From Phycisphaerales bacterium (GTDB taxonomy: Bacteria > Planctomycetota > Phycisphaerae > Phycisphaerales > UBA1924): DNA of 64,000 nucleotides. The notes beneath the pieces were generated by a model, which was given only the letters and a program-made list of their open reading frames with translations, did no database searches and had not been told where the DNA came from. Position 1 is the stretch's first letter. Each line of letters begins with the position of its first letter. Below, piece after piece: positions 1 to 8,449 of the stretch. Location: assembly GCA_020849105.1 (NCBI GenBank), contig JADLGW010000012.1:124001-188000 (forward strand). The letters are read 5' to 3'. Position numbers and translations under genes: made by a program.

Positions 1-2
1 CG

Positions 3-1385
3 GCGGTCACAGCGGCCGTCAAGCAGATCGTGGACGAGACCAGGGCGCGATCAGCGCGGATCACGGGGGTCCGGGGGCCGATCGAGGAGTTGAAGGCGAC
101 CTACGAGCACCTGCTGGCTCGGGCGGGGGAACTGCGCGGGCGCGGGTTGTACTACCCGTACCTCGGGTCGGGCGTCGGCAACGGGGCGCTGGTGGAACTT
201 GCTGACGGGTCGGTGAAGTGGGACATGATCTGCGGGATCGGCGTGCAGTTCTTCGGGCACAGCGACCCCGACCTTGTGGGCGCGGCGGTCCGCGGGGCCG
301 TCGACGACACGCTGAAGCAGGGCAACCTGCAATCCGGCACTGACGTGTACGACTTCTGCGGCACGATCATTGCGGAGGCGGGCAGGGGCAGCCGCATCCG
401 CCACTGCTTCGTGAGCGCCAACGGCGTGATGGCCAACGAGAGCGCCCTGAAGTTGTGCCACCAGAAGCACGGCGGGGCGCCGCGGGTCGTCGCGTTCAAG
501 GATTGTTTCGCCGGGCGGTCGATCGCGATGTCACAGGTCGGCGACTCACCGGCCAACCGCGTCGGGATCCCGCTCTCCACGCTGGTCGATTACATGCCGT
601 TCTACAGCGAGGTCGCGGCCGCGGCGGTGGGCAGACAGGCCCACATCGATGCGGCGACGGCGCAGCTGCGGGAGTACCTGGACAGGTACCCGAAGCAGCA
701 CGCGTGCTTCATCTTCGAACTGGTGCAGGGTGAGGGCGGGTTCAACACGGCGCCGCGGGAGTTCTTCGAGGCCCTGATGAAACTCTGCAAGGAGCGGGGC
801 GTCGCGGTGTGGGTCGATGAGATACAGACGTTCGGGCGGCTGGAGAGCATGTTCGCGTACGACACGCTCGGGCTGGGGCAGTATGTGGACGTGGTGACGG
901 TGGGGAAGATGACGCAGTCGTGCTTCACGCTGTTCACGCCGGAGTACAACCCGCAGCCGGGCCTGCTCTCGGGGACGTTCGTCGGCGAGGGCCCGGCGTT
1001 TCGCGTCGGCCAGCGCGTGGTGGAGCGTCTGCGGGACGGCGGGTACTACGGGGCGTCGGGATCGATCGCCCGGCATCACAGATTGTTCCGTGAGCAGGTG
1101 AAATCCATGGCCGCGAGGCATCCGGAGTGGTTCCCGAAGGCTCCGGGTGTGGCGGATATCGCCGGCGGGGTCGGGGGGATGATGCGGTTCACACCCTTCG
1201 GCGGGAGCAAGGAGAAGGTGCAGAAGGCGTGCAGGGCGTGCTTCGAGGAGGGCGTGATCGTGTTCTACTGCGGGCACGGGCCGTACCACATCCGGATGCT
1301 GCCGCCGCTGGGTGTCATGAAGGAGCAGGACTGGCCGAGGGTGTTCGAGTGCGTGGAACGTGGGCTGGCCGGGGCTGCTGGTTGA
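3..1385 (+). CDS. Class III PLP aminotransferase, succinyl/acetylornithine transaminase-like (5' end at window edge)
   Basis: Fold-type I class III aminotransferase, likely the step that removes the amino group from N2-succinylornithine in arginine catabolism (AstC role). The frame is open to the left edge; the first in-frame start visible is GTG at 30, so the true N-terminus may lie outside. The PLP-binding core is visible: VWVDEIQTFGR carries the cofactor-contacting Asp, and VTVGKMTQ holds the probable Schiff-base lysine (about residue 293 from the GTG). The family is known for ArgD/AstC, GABA and ornithine transaminases; substrate cannot be read from sequence alone. The choice of AstC rests on the next two genes being AstA and AstD on the same strand. 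Divergence around the lysine (no GGG motif as in ArgD) makes an alternative omega-amino acid substrate possible. Confidence 0.85.
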   Translation, partial: AVTAAVKQIVDETRARSARITGVRGPIEELKATYEHLLARAGELRGRGLYYPYLGSGVGNGALVELADGSVKWDMICGIGVQFFGHSDPDLVGAAVRGAVDDTLKQGNLQSGTDVYDFCGTIIAEAGRGSRIRHCFVSANGVMANESALKLCHQKHGGAPRVVAFKDCFAGRSIAMSQVGDSPANRVGIPLSTLVDYMPFYSEVAAAAVGRQAHIDAATAQLREYLDRYPKQHACFIFELVQGEGGFNTAPREFFEALMKLCKERGVAVWVDEIQTFGRLESMFAYDTLGLGQYVDVVTVGKMTQSCFTLFTPEYNPQPGLLSGTFVGEGPAFRVGQRVVERLRDGGYYGASGSIARHHRLFREQVKSMAARHPEWFPKAPGVADIAGGVGGMMRFTPFGGSKEKVQKACRACFEEGVIVFYCGHGPYHIRMLPPLGVMKEQDWPRVFECVERGLAGAAG

Positions 1386-1451
1386 GTGGATGAAGCCGTG
1401 CTGCAAGGCCAGCGGGGCGGGACGAGCGCAGAAAGAACGGGGTAGAGACTC

Positions 1452-2591
1452 GTGTTCATCATCCGGCAGGCCAATCTTGACGACCTGGGCACGCTGGTGA
1501 AGCTGGCCAAGATGGTCCACTTCATCAACCTGCCCGCGGACAAGGACATCATCACCAACAAGGTGCTCCGCAGCCGCGACGCGTTCATGGGCGCGGCCGG
1601 CGCGCTGGGGAGCGGAGCGGACAGCACCGCGCCTGATGGAACGGGCGCGACCGGCATGGGAGCGGCGGGCAGCGGGGTGTTCATGTTCGTGCTGGAGGAT
1701 TCCGAGAGCGGGGCGTGCCTTGGGACGTCGCAGGTGGTGGCCCGGATGGGCGGGAAGGGCAACCCGAACTATTCGTGGAAACTGACCAAGCGCGAGTTCT
1801 TCAGCAAGGGCCTTCAGACGGGCACAAGCCACACGGTCGCCACGCTGCACACCGACGAGTCCGGGCCGACCGAGATCGGCGGGCTCATTCTGCAGCCGGC
1901 GTCGCGCGGGGCCAAACTGGGGCGGCTGCTGAGCCTGATCCGGTTCCATTTCATCGCCCTGCACCGGCGGATGTTTGCCGACCGTGTGATCGCGGAGATG
2001 ATGGCCCCGATCACGCTCGACGGCCAGAACATGCTGTGGGAGTTCCTGGGGAGGCGCTTTATCCCGCTTTCCTACACGGAGGCGGACAAGCACTGCCAGC
2101 GCTCGCGGGAGTTCATCTCCGCGCTCCTGCCCAAGGAGGACATCTACCTTTCGCTGCTGCCGCCGGAGGCCCGCGATGTCGTCGGGCGCGTGGGCGAGGA
2201 GACGGTTCCGGCGCGGAAGATGCTCGAGAAACTGGGCTTCGAGTACAGAAACTTCGTGGATCCGTTCGACGGTGGGCCGCACCTGGAGGTCGCGACGGAC
2301 AGCATCTCCATCGTGAAGAACACGCGGCGGGCGGCGCTCGGGCCGGCCGCGGAAGGCGGCGACCAGGAGGGCCTGGTCAGCACACTCTCGGCTGAGGGCG
2401 AGTTCCGCGGCGTGCAGACCGCAATGAACAGGAATGGCGCAACGGTCGGCATCCCGTCGAGTGTGATGGAGGCCCTCGGCTGGGAGCAGGGCCAGGCCAT
2501 CGGGGTGACGCCGCTCGGCCCGGCGTCGGCGAGCACAACACCGAAGCGCCGGTCGGGCGACAAGCGTGCGGCACGAAAGGTCGGTTCGTGA
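1452..2591 (+). CDS. astA: Arginine N-succinyltransferase AstA
   Basis: Transfers succinyl from succinyl-CoA to the alpha-amino group of arginine, the first step of the AST catabolic route. GTG start; N-terminus FIIRQANLDDLGTLVKLA is the GNAT-like opening of AstA, and the C-terminal half follows the family closely: AEMMAPITLDGQNMLWEFLG, GRVGEETVPARKMLEKLGF and YRNFVDPFDGGPHLE. At 379 aa it is longer than the usual ~340 aa. Part of the excess is a Gly/Ala/Ser-rich insertion at about residues 50-75 that looks like a flexible loop. Its stop overlaps the next gene's GTG (GTGA), so translation with astD is probably coupled. A 66-base gap separates it from the aminotransferase. Assignment is firm; the role of the insertion is unknown. 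Confidence 0.93.
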   Translation: MFIIRQANLDDLGTLVKLAKMVHFINLPADKDIITNKVLRSRDAFMGAAGALGSGADSTAPDGTGATGMGAAGSGVFMFVLEDSESGACLGTSQVVARMGGKGNPNYSWKLTKREFFSKGLQTGTSHTVATLHTDESGPTEIGGLILQPASRGAKLGRLLSLIRFHFIALHRRMFADRVIAEMMAPITLDGQNMLWEFLGRRFIPLSYTEADKHCQRSREFISALLPKEDIYLSLLPPEARDVVGRVGEETVPARKMLEKLGFEYRNFVDPFDGGPHLEVATDSISIVKNTRRAALGPAAEGGDQEGLVSTLSAEGEFRGVQTAMNRNGATVGIPSSVMEALGWEQGQAIGVTPLGPASASTTPKRRSGDKRAARKVGS

Positions 2592-4144
2592 CGCGGCACG
2601 CTGCGCTCGGCCGTGACCCGGCGGACCTGGTGGGCGGGCAATGGGTCGCCGCGGGCGGCGGCGAGTGCGAGATTATCTCACGGAATCCGTCCCGGCCGTC
2701 CGAGGTCGTCTGGCGGGGGGCGTCGAGTCCTGCCCGCGCCGGAGAAGCCGTGGCGGCGGCGCGGGCCGCTCTGCATGTATGGTCACGCTGGTCACAGGAG
2801 AAGCGGTTCGCGGTGCTTACCCGCTACCGCGATCTGTGCGTGAAACACGCGGCCCGGATCGCCGGGTTGATCAGCGACGAGACGGGCAAGGTGATGTGGG
2901 ATGCGCAGGGCGAGGCCGCGGCGCTCCCCGCGAAGGTTGACATCACGCTCGATGCGGGTGAGCACGGACCCCTGCGGCGCGTCAGCGGGTTCGGGTTGCC
3001 GCTCAGCGGGACCCGAACCGGGCGGTGCTGGTTCCGCCCGCACGGCGTGATGGCGGTCCTGGCCCCGTTCAACTTTCCGATGCATCTTGCCAACGGGCAC
3101 GTCGTGCCGGCCCTGGCGATGGGCAACACGGTCGTTCTGAAGCCGAGCGACAAGACGCCGGCCACCGGGCAACTGCTTGTCGAACTGCTGGACGAGGCGC
3201 TGCGGGCGGAGGGCGCCCCGCCCGGAGTCGTGAACCTCGTACAGGGCGGCGCGGACGTCGCCCAGGCACTGGTTGATGACGACGGAGTGGACGGCATCCT
3301 CTTTACCGGGTCATGGCCCATCGGGCGAAAGATCCTGGAGGCCAACCTGGACCGCCCGGGGCGGATCGTTGCGCTGGAGATGGGCGGGAACAACGCGGCC
3401 GTCGTCATGCCCGACGCGGACCTGCGCCAGGCCGCCATCGAGTGCGTGCGCAGCGCGTTCGCCACAACCGGTCAGCGGTGCACCTGCACCCGCCGACTGG
3501 CCGTTCACGCGAGCATCGCCGATCGGTTTATCCCGGCGGTCGTGAAGGCGGCCGCGGCGCTGACGGTCGGCGACCCGCGCACGCCGGTCTTCATGGGCCC
3601 GGTTATCGGCGAGGCGGCGCGACAGTCCGTGCTCCAGTTCCAGTCGTCGGTCCGCAACGGTGACGTCCTGCTCGCGTCGGGGGCCAGGCCCGGCGACGGC
3701 TGGTTCCTCTCGCCCGGCGTGATGCAGGTCGGCCGGTTTGTGACGGGCGGCGCGGCCGTGGCACTGAGCGGCCACGATGCGGGCGCCGATGTCGAGGTCT
3801 TTGGCCCCATGCTGCGGATTTGTATCGTGAACTCGCTCGATGACGCGATTCAGCAGGCGAACGCGACACGGTACGGCCTGGCGGCGTCGATCTTCACAAA
3901 GGATGCCGCGGCCGCGGAGAGGTTCCTGCGCGAGGCCCGCGCCGGGTGCGTGAACGTCAACGCGGGGACCGCGGGGGCCAGCAGCAAACTCCCGTTCGGG
4001 GGGCTCGGCCACAGCGGCAACCACCGGCCGGCCGGTTCCTTCAGCCTTGATTACTGCGCGTACCCCGTCGCCGGCATGATCGAATCCGGTCCCGCGGCCC
4101 AGGTTCCGCCCGGCATGACCTTCGACGATGGGTGGCTTCGATGA
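2588..4144 (+). CDS. astD: Succinylglutamate-semialdehyde dehydrogenase AstD
   Basis: NAD-dependent aldehyde dehydrogenase expected to oxidise N-succinylglutamate semialdehyde to N-succinylglutamate. Key features are the catalytic cysteine in TGQRCTCTRRL (about C298), the general base in ALEMGGNN (about E264) and the nucleotide-site FTGSWPIGRKI. The EMGGNN and GQRCTC signatures are those of AstD rather than generic ALDHs. At 518 aa it is close to the E. coli enzyme (492 aa). The GTG start overlaps the astA stop by four bases and the stop overlaps the next gene's ATG (ATGA), placing it inside one transcription unit. astB and astE are not in the window; they could lie to the left or elsewhere. 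Confidence 0.93.
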   Translation: MTRHAALGRDPADLVGGQWVAAGGGECEIISRNPSRPSEVVWRGASSPARAGEAVAAARAALHVWSRWSQEKRFAVLTRYRDLCVKHAARIAGLISDETGKVMWDAQGEAAALPAKVDITLDAGEHGPLRRVSGFGLPLSGTRTGRCWFRPHGVMAVLAPFNFPMHLANGHVVPALAMGNTVVLKPSDKTPATGQLLVELLDEALRAEGAPPGVVNLVQGGADVAQALVDDDGVDGILFTGSWPIGRKILEANLDRPGRIVALEMGGNNAAVVMPDADLRQAAIECVRSAFATTGQRCTCTRRLAVHASIADRFIPAVVKAAAALTVGDPRTPVFMGPVIGEAARQSVLQFQSSVRNGDVLLASGARPGDGWFLSPGVMQVGRFVTGGAAVALSGHDAGADVEVFGPMLRICIVNSLDDAIQQANATRYGLAASIFTKDAAAAERFLREARAGCVNVNAGTAGASSKLPFGGLGHSGNHRPAGSFSLDYCAYPVAGMIESGPAAQVPPGMTFDDGWLR

Positions 4145-4482
4145 ACGCCCGCGCCTGGTGCCTGATGGTGCTGCGGACCATCGGGCTGGTCCTGCTGTGT
4201 CTTTCGCTCCCCGGCCTGCCCGACATCGTGTTCTCTCCCTTGTACCTCGAGAACTATGCCGGCGGGGCGCTGGTCGCGCTCCAGGCATTCCTCTCAAACA
4301 ATCACCTCTGGATGCTCGGGCTCGGCTTGTACTTCTTCTTCGGCGGCAAGTGGGTCGCGCGTCAGATCACGCGCGGGCTCGCCTTCCCCGGCATGTGCCC
4401 CGGCTGCGGGTACGACATCCGCGGCATGGAGGGCGGCCGCTGCCCGGAGTGTGGGGTGAAGATCAAGGCGTCCGCCCGGTAG
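4141..4482 (+). CDS. Small membrane protein with C-terminal zinc ribbon
   Basis: A 113-aa protein starting at the ATG that overlaps the astD stop (ATGA); a GTG nine bases upstream is the alternative. Two hydrophobic segments (about residues 5-25 and 55-75) precede a short cytoplasmic zinc ribbon, CPGCGYDIRGMEGGRCPECG. That ribbon, following one or two membrane helices, recurs in many planctomycete proteins of unknown function; here it ends the protein. The coupling to astD and the 10-base gap to the ureohydrolase suggest co-transcription, not necessarily a role in arginine breakdown. I do not recognise a named family. Confidence 0.8.
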   Translation: MNARAWCLMVLRTIGLVLLCLSLPGLPDIVFSPLYLENYAGGALVALQAFLSNNHLWMLGLGLYFFFGGKWVARQITRGLAFPGMCPGCGYDIRGMEGGRCPECGVKIKASAR

Positions 4483-4492
4483 ACTCCAGGCC

Positions 4493-5485
4493 ATGCCGAA
4501 GAAGACCGTGCTGCCGGACCCGCGCCAGACCCCGCGCTTTGCGGGAATCCCGACTTTCTGCCGCTACCCGCGCCTGCGGGATGTAGCGCCGGAGAACGCG
4601 CCGGTCGATTGGGCCCTTTACGGGGTGCCCTTTGACGGCGGCACAACCTACCGGCCCGGGGCCCGGTTCGGCCCCCGGGCCCTTCGGCAGGAGTCGCAGT
4701 ACGTCAAGCGGTACTCCGTTGAGCACGGGATCGACGTGTGCGAGGCCTTGTCCCTGGCCGACGCGGGCGACGCCCCGGTGCAACCGTTCTCGATCAAGGG
4801 CACACTCGATGCGGCCGCCGAGTTTGCGCGCGGCCTGGGCGACCCGAGGGTGACACGGCTGCTGGCGGTAGGGGGCGACCACACCATCGCGTACGCCAAC
4901 ATCCGGGCGACATGGGAACGCCGCGGCGCACCCGCCGGCGGCCTGGCCCTCCTGCACTTCGACAGCCACCTGGACACGGTGGACGCGGTGTGGGGTGAGA
5001 AGTGGTCGCACGCGTCGGTGTTCATCCGGGCCATTGAAGACGGGCTGATCGACCCGAAGCGGATGCTGTCGGTCGGCGTCAAGGGGCCGCTGAACTCGGG
5101 GGCGGACCTGGACTATGCCACGGCCCATGGCGTGGCGGTGATCGGTTACGCGGATTGGCGGCGGTCGCCGGCCGAGGCGGAACGACGCGTCCGCGAGTTC
5201 GTGTCGGGCCTGCGCGGGGCCGACACATACCTGACGTTCGATGTCGACTGCGTGGACCCGGCGTTCGCGCCGGGAACGGGGACACCATCGGTCGGCGGGT
5301 TCACGTCCGCGGAGGCCCTGGGGCTGCTGCGGGCGTGCGCCGGGGTGAGCCTGTGCGGCGCGGACGTGGTGGAGGTGCTGCCCGACCGGGATGTGGGCGG
5401 GGTCACGGCCCTGCTCGCGGCCCATGTGATCTTTGAGATCATGGCGATGTCCGCGGCTGAACGTGAGGGAAAAGGCGGCCGCTGA
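4493..5485 (+). CDS. Ureohydrolase (agmatinase/arginase/guanidino hydrolase family)
   Basis: Binuclear-metal ureohydrolase that releases urea from a guanidino substrate. All metal-ligand motifs are present: GGDHT (H at about 130), HFDSHLD (about 155-161) and FDVDCVDPAFAPGTGTPSVGG near residue 245. N-terminal GVPFDGGTTYRPGARFGPRALR is typical of the agmatinase (SpeB) branch and of guanidinobutyrase and guanidinase relatives. In LHFDSHLD a serine replaces the alanine of the usual AHxD motif. Start ATG lies 10 bases after the zinc-ribbon gene, so it belongs to the arginine cluster. Agmatinase would fit arginine decarboxylation, but no decarboxylase is adjacent on this side. Other guanidino substrates, including guanidine, cannot be excluded. 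Confidence 0.88.
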   Translation: MPKKTVLPDPRQTPRFAGIPTFCRYPRLRDVAPENAPVDWALYGVPFDGGTTYRPGARFGPRALRQESQYVKRYSVEHGIDVCEALSLADAGDAPVQPFSIKGTLDAAAEFARGLGDPRVTRLLAVGGDHTIAYANIRATWERRGAPAGGLALLHFDSHLDTVDAVWGEKWSHASVFIRAIEDGLIDPKRMLSVGVKGPLNSGADLDYATAHGVAVIGYADWRRSPAEAERRVREFVSGLRGADTYLTFDVDCVDPAFAPGTGTPSVGGFTSAEALGLLRACAGVSLCGADVVEVLPDRDVGGVTALLAAHVIFEIMAMSAAEREGKGGR

Positions 5486-5497
5486 GGCGCCGCGGGG

Positions 5498-6682
5498 TCA
5501 AGCCCGCTGAAGGTTCTCGCGGGAGATCATGACGTCCAGGGTCTGGCACACGGCGTCCACCTCGCGCTCGGTGAGATTGCTGTGGAACGGCAGGGCGATG
5601 GTCCGGTGGCTCACGCTCTCGGCGATCGGGAACTGCCCGGGGCGGAAGCCGAACTCCCGCTGGTAGAACGGCTGCAGGTGGATGCAGGGGAAGTAGTCGC
5701 CCGCGCCCACGTCGTGGTTGCGCAGGCCCGCGATGATCCGGTTGCGCTCTTCCGCGGTATACCCGGCGGCCAGGCGCACGACGAACACGAACCAGGACAT
5801 CACCGTCTCCGGATCGATGCTCGGCAGGATCAGCGGCTTGCTCGCCATGAGGCGCGTCATGTAGAGGTTCGCGACCCGCTGGCGCTTCCTGACGATCTCG
5901 TCGAGGCGGCGCATCTGCCCGACGCCCATGGCGGCGGACACCTCGTGCATCCGGTAGTTGTACCCAAGGCGCTCGTGCCGGAGCCACGCCCCGACCGTGG
6001 ACGGATCGTGCCGGCCGCCCTCCGGCACGGGCGGCGCCGTGCCACGGCCCTGGCTGCGCATGGAGCGGCAGGCGTCGGCCAGGGCCTGGTCGTCGGTGAC
6101 GATCATGCCGCCCTCGCCGGTGGTGATCTGCTTGTTGGGGTAGAAGCCGAAGACGCCGGCCCGCCCGAATGCCCCGCACTGGCGTCCCTTGTACGTCGTC
6201 CCCAGGGCCTCGCACGAGTCCTCGATCAGCGGGAGTTCGTGCTTCGCGGCGATCTGGGCGTACGCATCCATCCAGGTCGGGTTGCCGAAGACCTCCACGG
6301 CGAGGATGGCCTTGGTCCGCGGCGTGATCGCCCGCTCGATCAGGCGCGGGTCCATGTTCAGGCTCTTGGGGCAGATGTCCACGAAGACGGGCGTGGCGCC
6401 GACGAACAGGATGCAGTTGCTGGAGGCGATGAAGGAGAACGGCGTGGTGACCACCTCGTCGCCCGGCCCGATGTTCAGGCCCCGCAGGATCATGTGCAGC
6501 CCCGCCGTGCCGCTGGAGCACGCGACGGCGTGGCGGCACCCGGTGCGTGCGGCCACCTGTTTCTCGAAGCGTTCCTGCATCGGGCCGATGGAGAGCCGCC
6601 CGGAACGCAGCGTCTCCACCACGAGGTTCACCTCTGAGTCTGTGATGTCGGGGCGGGAGAGAGGGATTTCGCGGTGGGGCAT
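5498..6682 (-). CDS. DegT/DnrJ/EryC1/StrS-family sugar aminotransferase
   Basis: PLP-dependent transaminase acting on keto nucleotide sugars, typically for polysaccharide, glycan or lipid decoration. ATG start with PLSRPDITDSEV at the N-terminus as in the family; the Schiff-base lysine sits in FYPNKQITTGEGG (about K184), and EDSCEALG and NYRMHEVSAAMG are the other signature blocks. 394 aa is full length. The gene converges on the ureohydrolase (13 bases between stops) and diverges from the gene at 6747. No sugar-nucleotide genes are adjacent, so the substrate is unknown. Confidence 0.92.
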   Translation of the reverse strand: MPHREIPLSRPDITDSEVNLVVETLRSGRLSIGPMQERFEKQVAARTGCRHAVACSSGTAGLHMILRGLNIGPGDEVVTTPFSFIASSNCILFVGATPVFVDICPKSLNMDPRLIERAITPRTKAILAVEVFGNPTWMDAYAQIAAKHELPLIEDSCEALGTTYKGRQCGAFGRAGVFGFYPNKQITTGEGGMIVTDDQALADACRSMRSQGRGTAPPVPEGGRHDPSTVGAWLRHERLGYNYRMHEVSAAMGVGQMRRLDEIVRKRQRVANLYMTRLMASKPLILPSIDPETVMSWFVFVVRLAAGYTAEERNRIIAGLRNHDVGAGDYFPCIHLQPFYQREFGFRPGQFPIAESVSHRTIALPFHSNLTEREVDAVCQTLDVMISRENLQRA

Positions 6683-6746
6683 GAGGGGATGGTACGAGCG
6701 GCACCCCGACAGCGCGGCACGCGGCCCGCGCAGGTACGCTTAGGCG

Positions 6747-7448
6747 ATGAAACCAACACAGGCGCGTCGCGGCGGGCTGGTCCAGGGGTGCCTGATCGCC
6801 CTGGGCGTGCTCGTCGTCGTTGTCATCGCGGCCGCCGTCGTCGTGGCGATGAACTGGCGGTCGTGGACGGCCGGGGCGACGGTCGCCGCCACGCAGGCGA
6901 TGCTGAACAACTCGACCCTGCCGCAGGATCAGAAGGCCCGGATCATGGCCGAGGTGAACTCCCTCGGCGACGACATCAAAGCCGGGCGGGTGTCGCCGAG
7001 CGACCTGACGCGGGTCTACGAGGAGATCGCTCACAGCCCGCTGATCCCGCTGGCGGCGATCGAGGCGGCTCGGCAGAAGTTCATCGAGCCGGCCGGGATG
7101 ACGCCGGAAGAGAAGGTGGCGGCCGAACGTTCCCTGGAGCGCTTTGCCCGCGGCGTCTACGAGGGCAAGATCACGCCGGCCGAAGACGAGATCACCGACA
7201 CGATCAAGCCGGTGGTCAAACTCAACGCGGGGAACACCTGGGAGTTCAAGGACAACCCGACGCGGCAGGAGGTCGACCAGTTGGTCGCTAACGCCAAGGC
7301 GAAGGCGGACGCCGCCGGGGTCCCCGATGAGCCGTACAGGCTCAGCATCCCGGACGAGTTGCACAAGGCGATCGCCAGGGCACTGGGGCGAGCGACGGAG
7401 GCGCCGCCTGCCCCCGCACCGGCCGCCACGCCGCCGGGTGGCCCGTGA
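6747..7448 (+). CDS. Membrane-anchored protein of unknown function
   Basis: A 233-aa protein with one strong N-terminal transmembrane helix (about residues 13-34, GCLIALGVLVVVVIAAAVVV) and a soluble, mostly helical remainder rich in Asp, Glu, Lys and Ala. The tail is Pro/Ala-rich (EAPPAPAPAATPPGG). The topology suggests a periplasmic domain. No domain family is recognisable to me. The stop overlaps the GTG start of the SMR transporter (GTGA), so the two are probably translated together. Confidence 0.75.
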   Translation: MKPTQARRGGLVQGCLIALGVLVVVVIAAAVVVAMNWRSWTAGATVAATQAMLNNSTLPQDQKARIMAEVNSLGDDIKAGRVSPSDLTRVYEEIAHSPLIPLAAIEAARQKFIEPAGMTPEEKVAAERSLERFARGVYEGKITPAEDEITDTIKPVVKLNAGNTWEFKDNPTRQEVDQLVANAKAKADAAGVPDEPYRLSIPDELHKAIARALGRATEAPPAPAPAATPPGGP

Positions 7449-7801
7449 CGTACCTGTACCTGGCCCTCGCGGTGGTGTTCGAGGTGGGCTGGGCGATCGC
7501 GATGAAGGTTTCCGACGGGTTGACGAAGCCGATGGTGGCGGCCGCGTGCCTGGTGATGTACGCGATGAGCCTGGTGTTCCTGTCGCTCGCCACGCGCCGG
7601 CTGGACATCGGCGTCGCGTATGCCATGTGGGCCGGCAGCGGGGCGGCGATCATCGCCGTGGTCGGCGTGCTGTGGTTCAAGGACGCGGTGACGCCGCTGC
7701 GGGCGGTCTCGCTGCTGCTCGTGGTGGCAGGGGTGGTGGGATTGAATCTTTCAGAGCCCCAAGCGCCAGCGCGGGGTTCGACGGGGAAGAGCGACCGCTG
7801 A
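7445..7801 (+). CDS. SMR-family small multidrug/guanidinium exporter
   Basis: Four-helix small multidrug resistance protein of 118 aa that exports cations in exchange for protons as a dimer. The essential membrane glutamate lies in FEVGWAIAMKVSDG (E13), with a tryptophan three residues later, and the helix 3 motif AYAMWAGSGAA is present. E-V-x-W near the N-terminus is the Gdx (SugE) pattern rather than EmrE's E-V-I-G, pointing toward guanidinium export, which I infer only from these residues. Start GTG overlaps the preceding stop. The tail after about residue 103 is hydrophilic (EPQAPARGSTGKSDR). Confidence 0.9.
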   Translation: MTYLYLALAVVFEVGWAIAMKVSDGLTKPMVAAACLVMYAMSLVFLSLATRRLDIGVAYAMWAGSGAAIIAVVGVLWFKDAVTPLRAVSLLLVVAGVVGLNLSEPQAPARGSTGKSDR

Positions 7802-7832
7802 ACCCGTCGCTCGCGCCCCGGGCCGTGTCGCT

Positions 7833-8258
7833 TCACACCCCCGCCAACTTCTTCAACGCCGCGGCCATGGCCGGCGGCACGGGCATCACGCTCAGGCGGG
7901 AGATGCGAACCAGCGCAAAGTCCTTGAAGCGCGGGTCGCCCTTGATTGTGGTGAGCGTGACTGGCGTCTTCACCTCGCGCACGGGTTCGATGTCCACGAC
8001 GGCAAACTTGGGCTTTCCCTCGGGCGTCGTGCCGGGCTTCCTCGCGTCCGCGCAGGGGTCGGTTACGATCCGCGCAAGCCCGACGATCTGCTTCTCACCG
8101 CCGGTGTGATAGATGAATGCCTCATCGCCCTTCCTCATCGACCGGATGTGGATCAGGGCGGCGGCGTTGGTGACGCCGGTCCACGCCGTGCGTCCGTCGC
8201 GCACCAGGTCGCCGTACGAGTACTCCGAGGGTTCGGTCTTCAGAAGGAAGGCGGGCAT
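7833..8258 (-). CDS. EVE domain protein
   Basis: A 141-aa single-domain protein of the EVE (PUA-like) family, thought to bind modified bases in DNA or RNA. FLLKTEPSEYSYGDLVRDG, WTGVTNAAALIHIR and MRKGDEAFIYHTGGEKQIVG are the diagnostic blocks; the aromatic cage residues of the family are expected within these. It is full length. Convergent with the SMR gene (31 bases between stops) and divergent from glmS. No modification or restriction genes are adjacent, so a housekeeping role is as likely as defence. Confidence 0.92.
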   Translation of the reverse strand: MPAFLLKTEPSEYSYGDLVRDGRTAWTGVTNAAALIHIRSMRKGDEAFIYHTGGEKQIVGLARIVTDPCADARKPGTTPEGKPKFAVVDIEPVREVKTPVTLTTIKGDPRFKDFALVRISRLSVMPVPPAMAAALKKLAGV

Positions 8259-8449
8259 GTGGCGAGTCTACGGTCTTGGCAGGGTCGGCCGCGGAACATA
8301 GACAGCCTTCTGGGTTCCGATCCCCCCCGATTCGGCCGACGTAGGTGTGCGGGCGCCGGGCGCGACCTCCGTTCGGTTCCGGTTCGATTGCTACGGTTAT
8401 GGGGACCGGAGTCGGCCAGGCCCCGCCCGCCGGGGCAGGAGATGAAGGC

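Noticed and set aside
546..2282. Long - strand frame opposite the aminotransferase and astA
   Set aside because: No signature, spans two real genes, composition consistent with antisense reading.
7400..7445. Guanidine riboswitch before the SMR gene
   Set aside because: The gene overlaps the previous coding sequence; there is no leader.
8259..8449. glmS ribozyme or riboswitch in the glmS leader
   Set aside because: I could not find the conserved core and the ribozyme is known mainly from Firmicutes.
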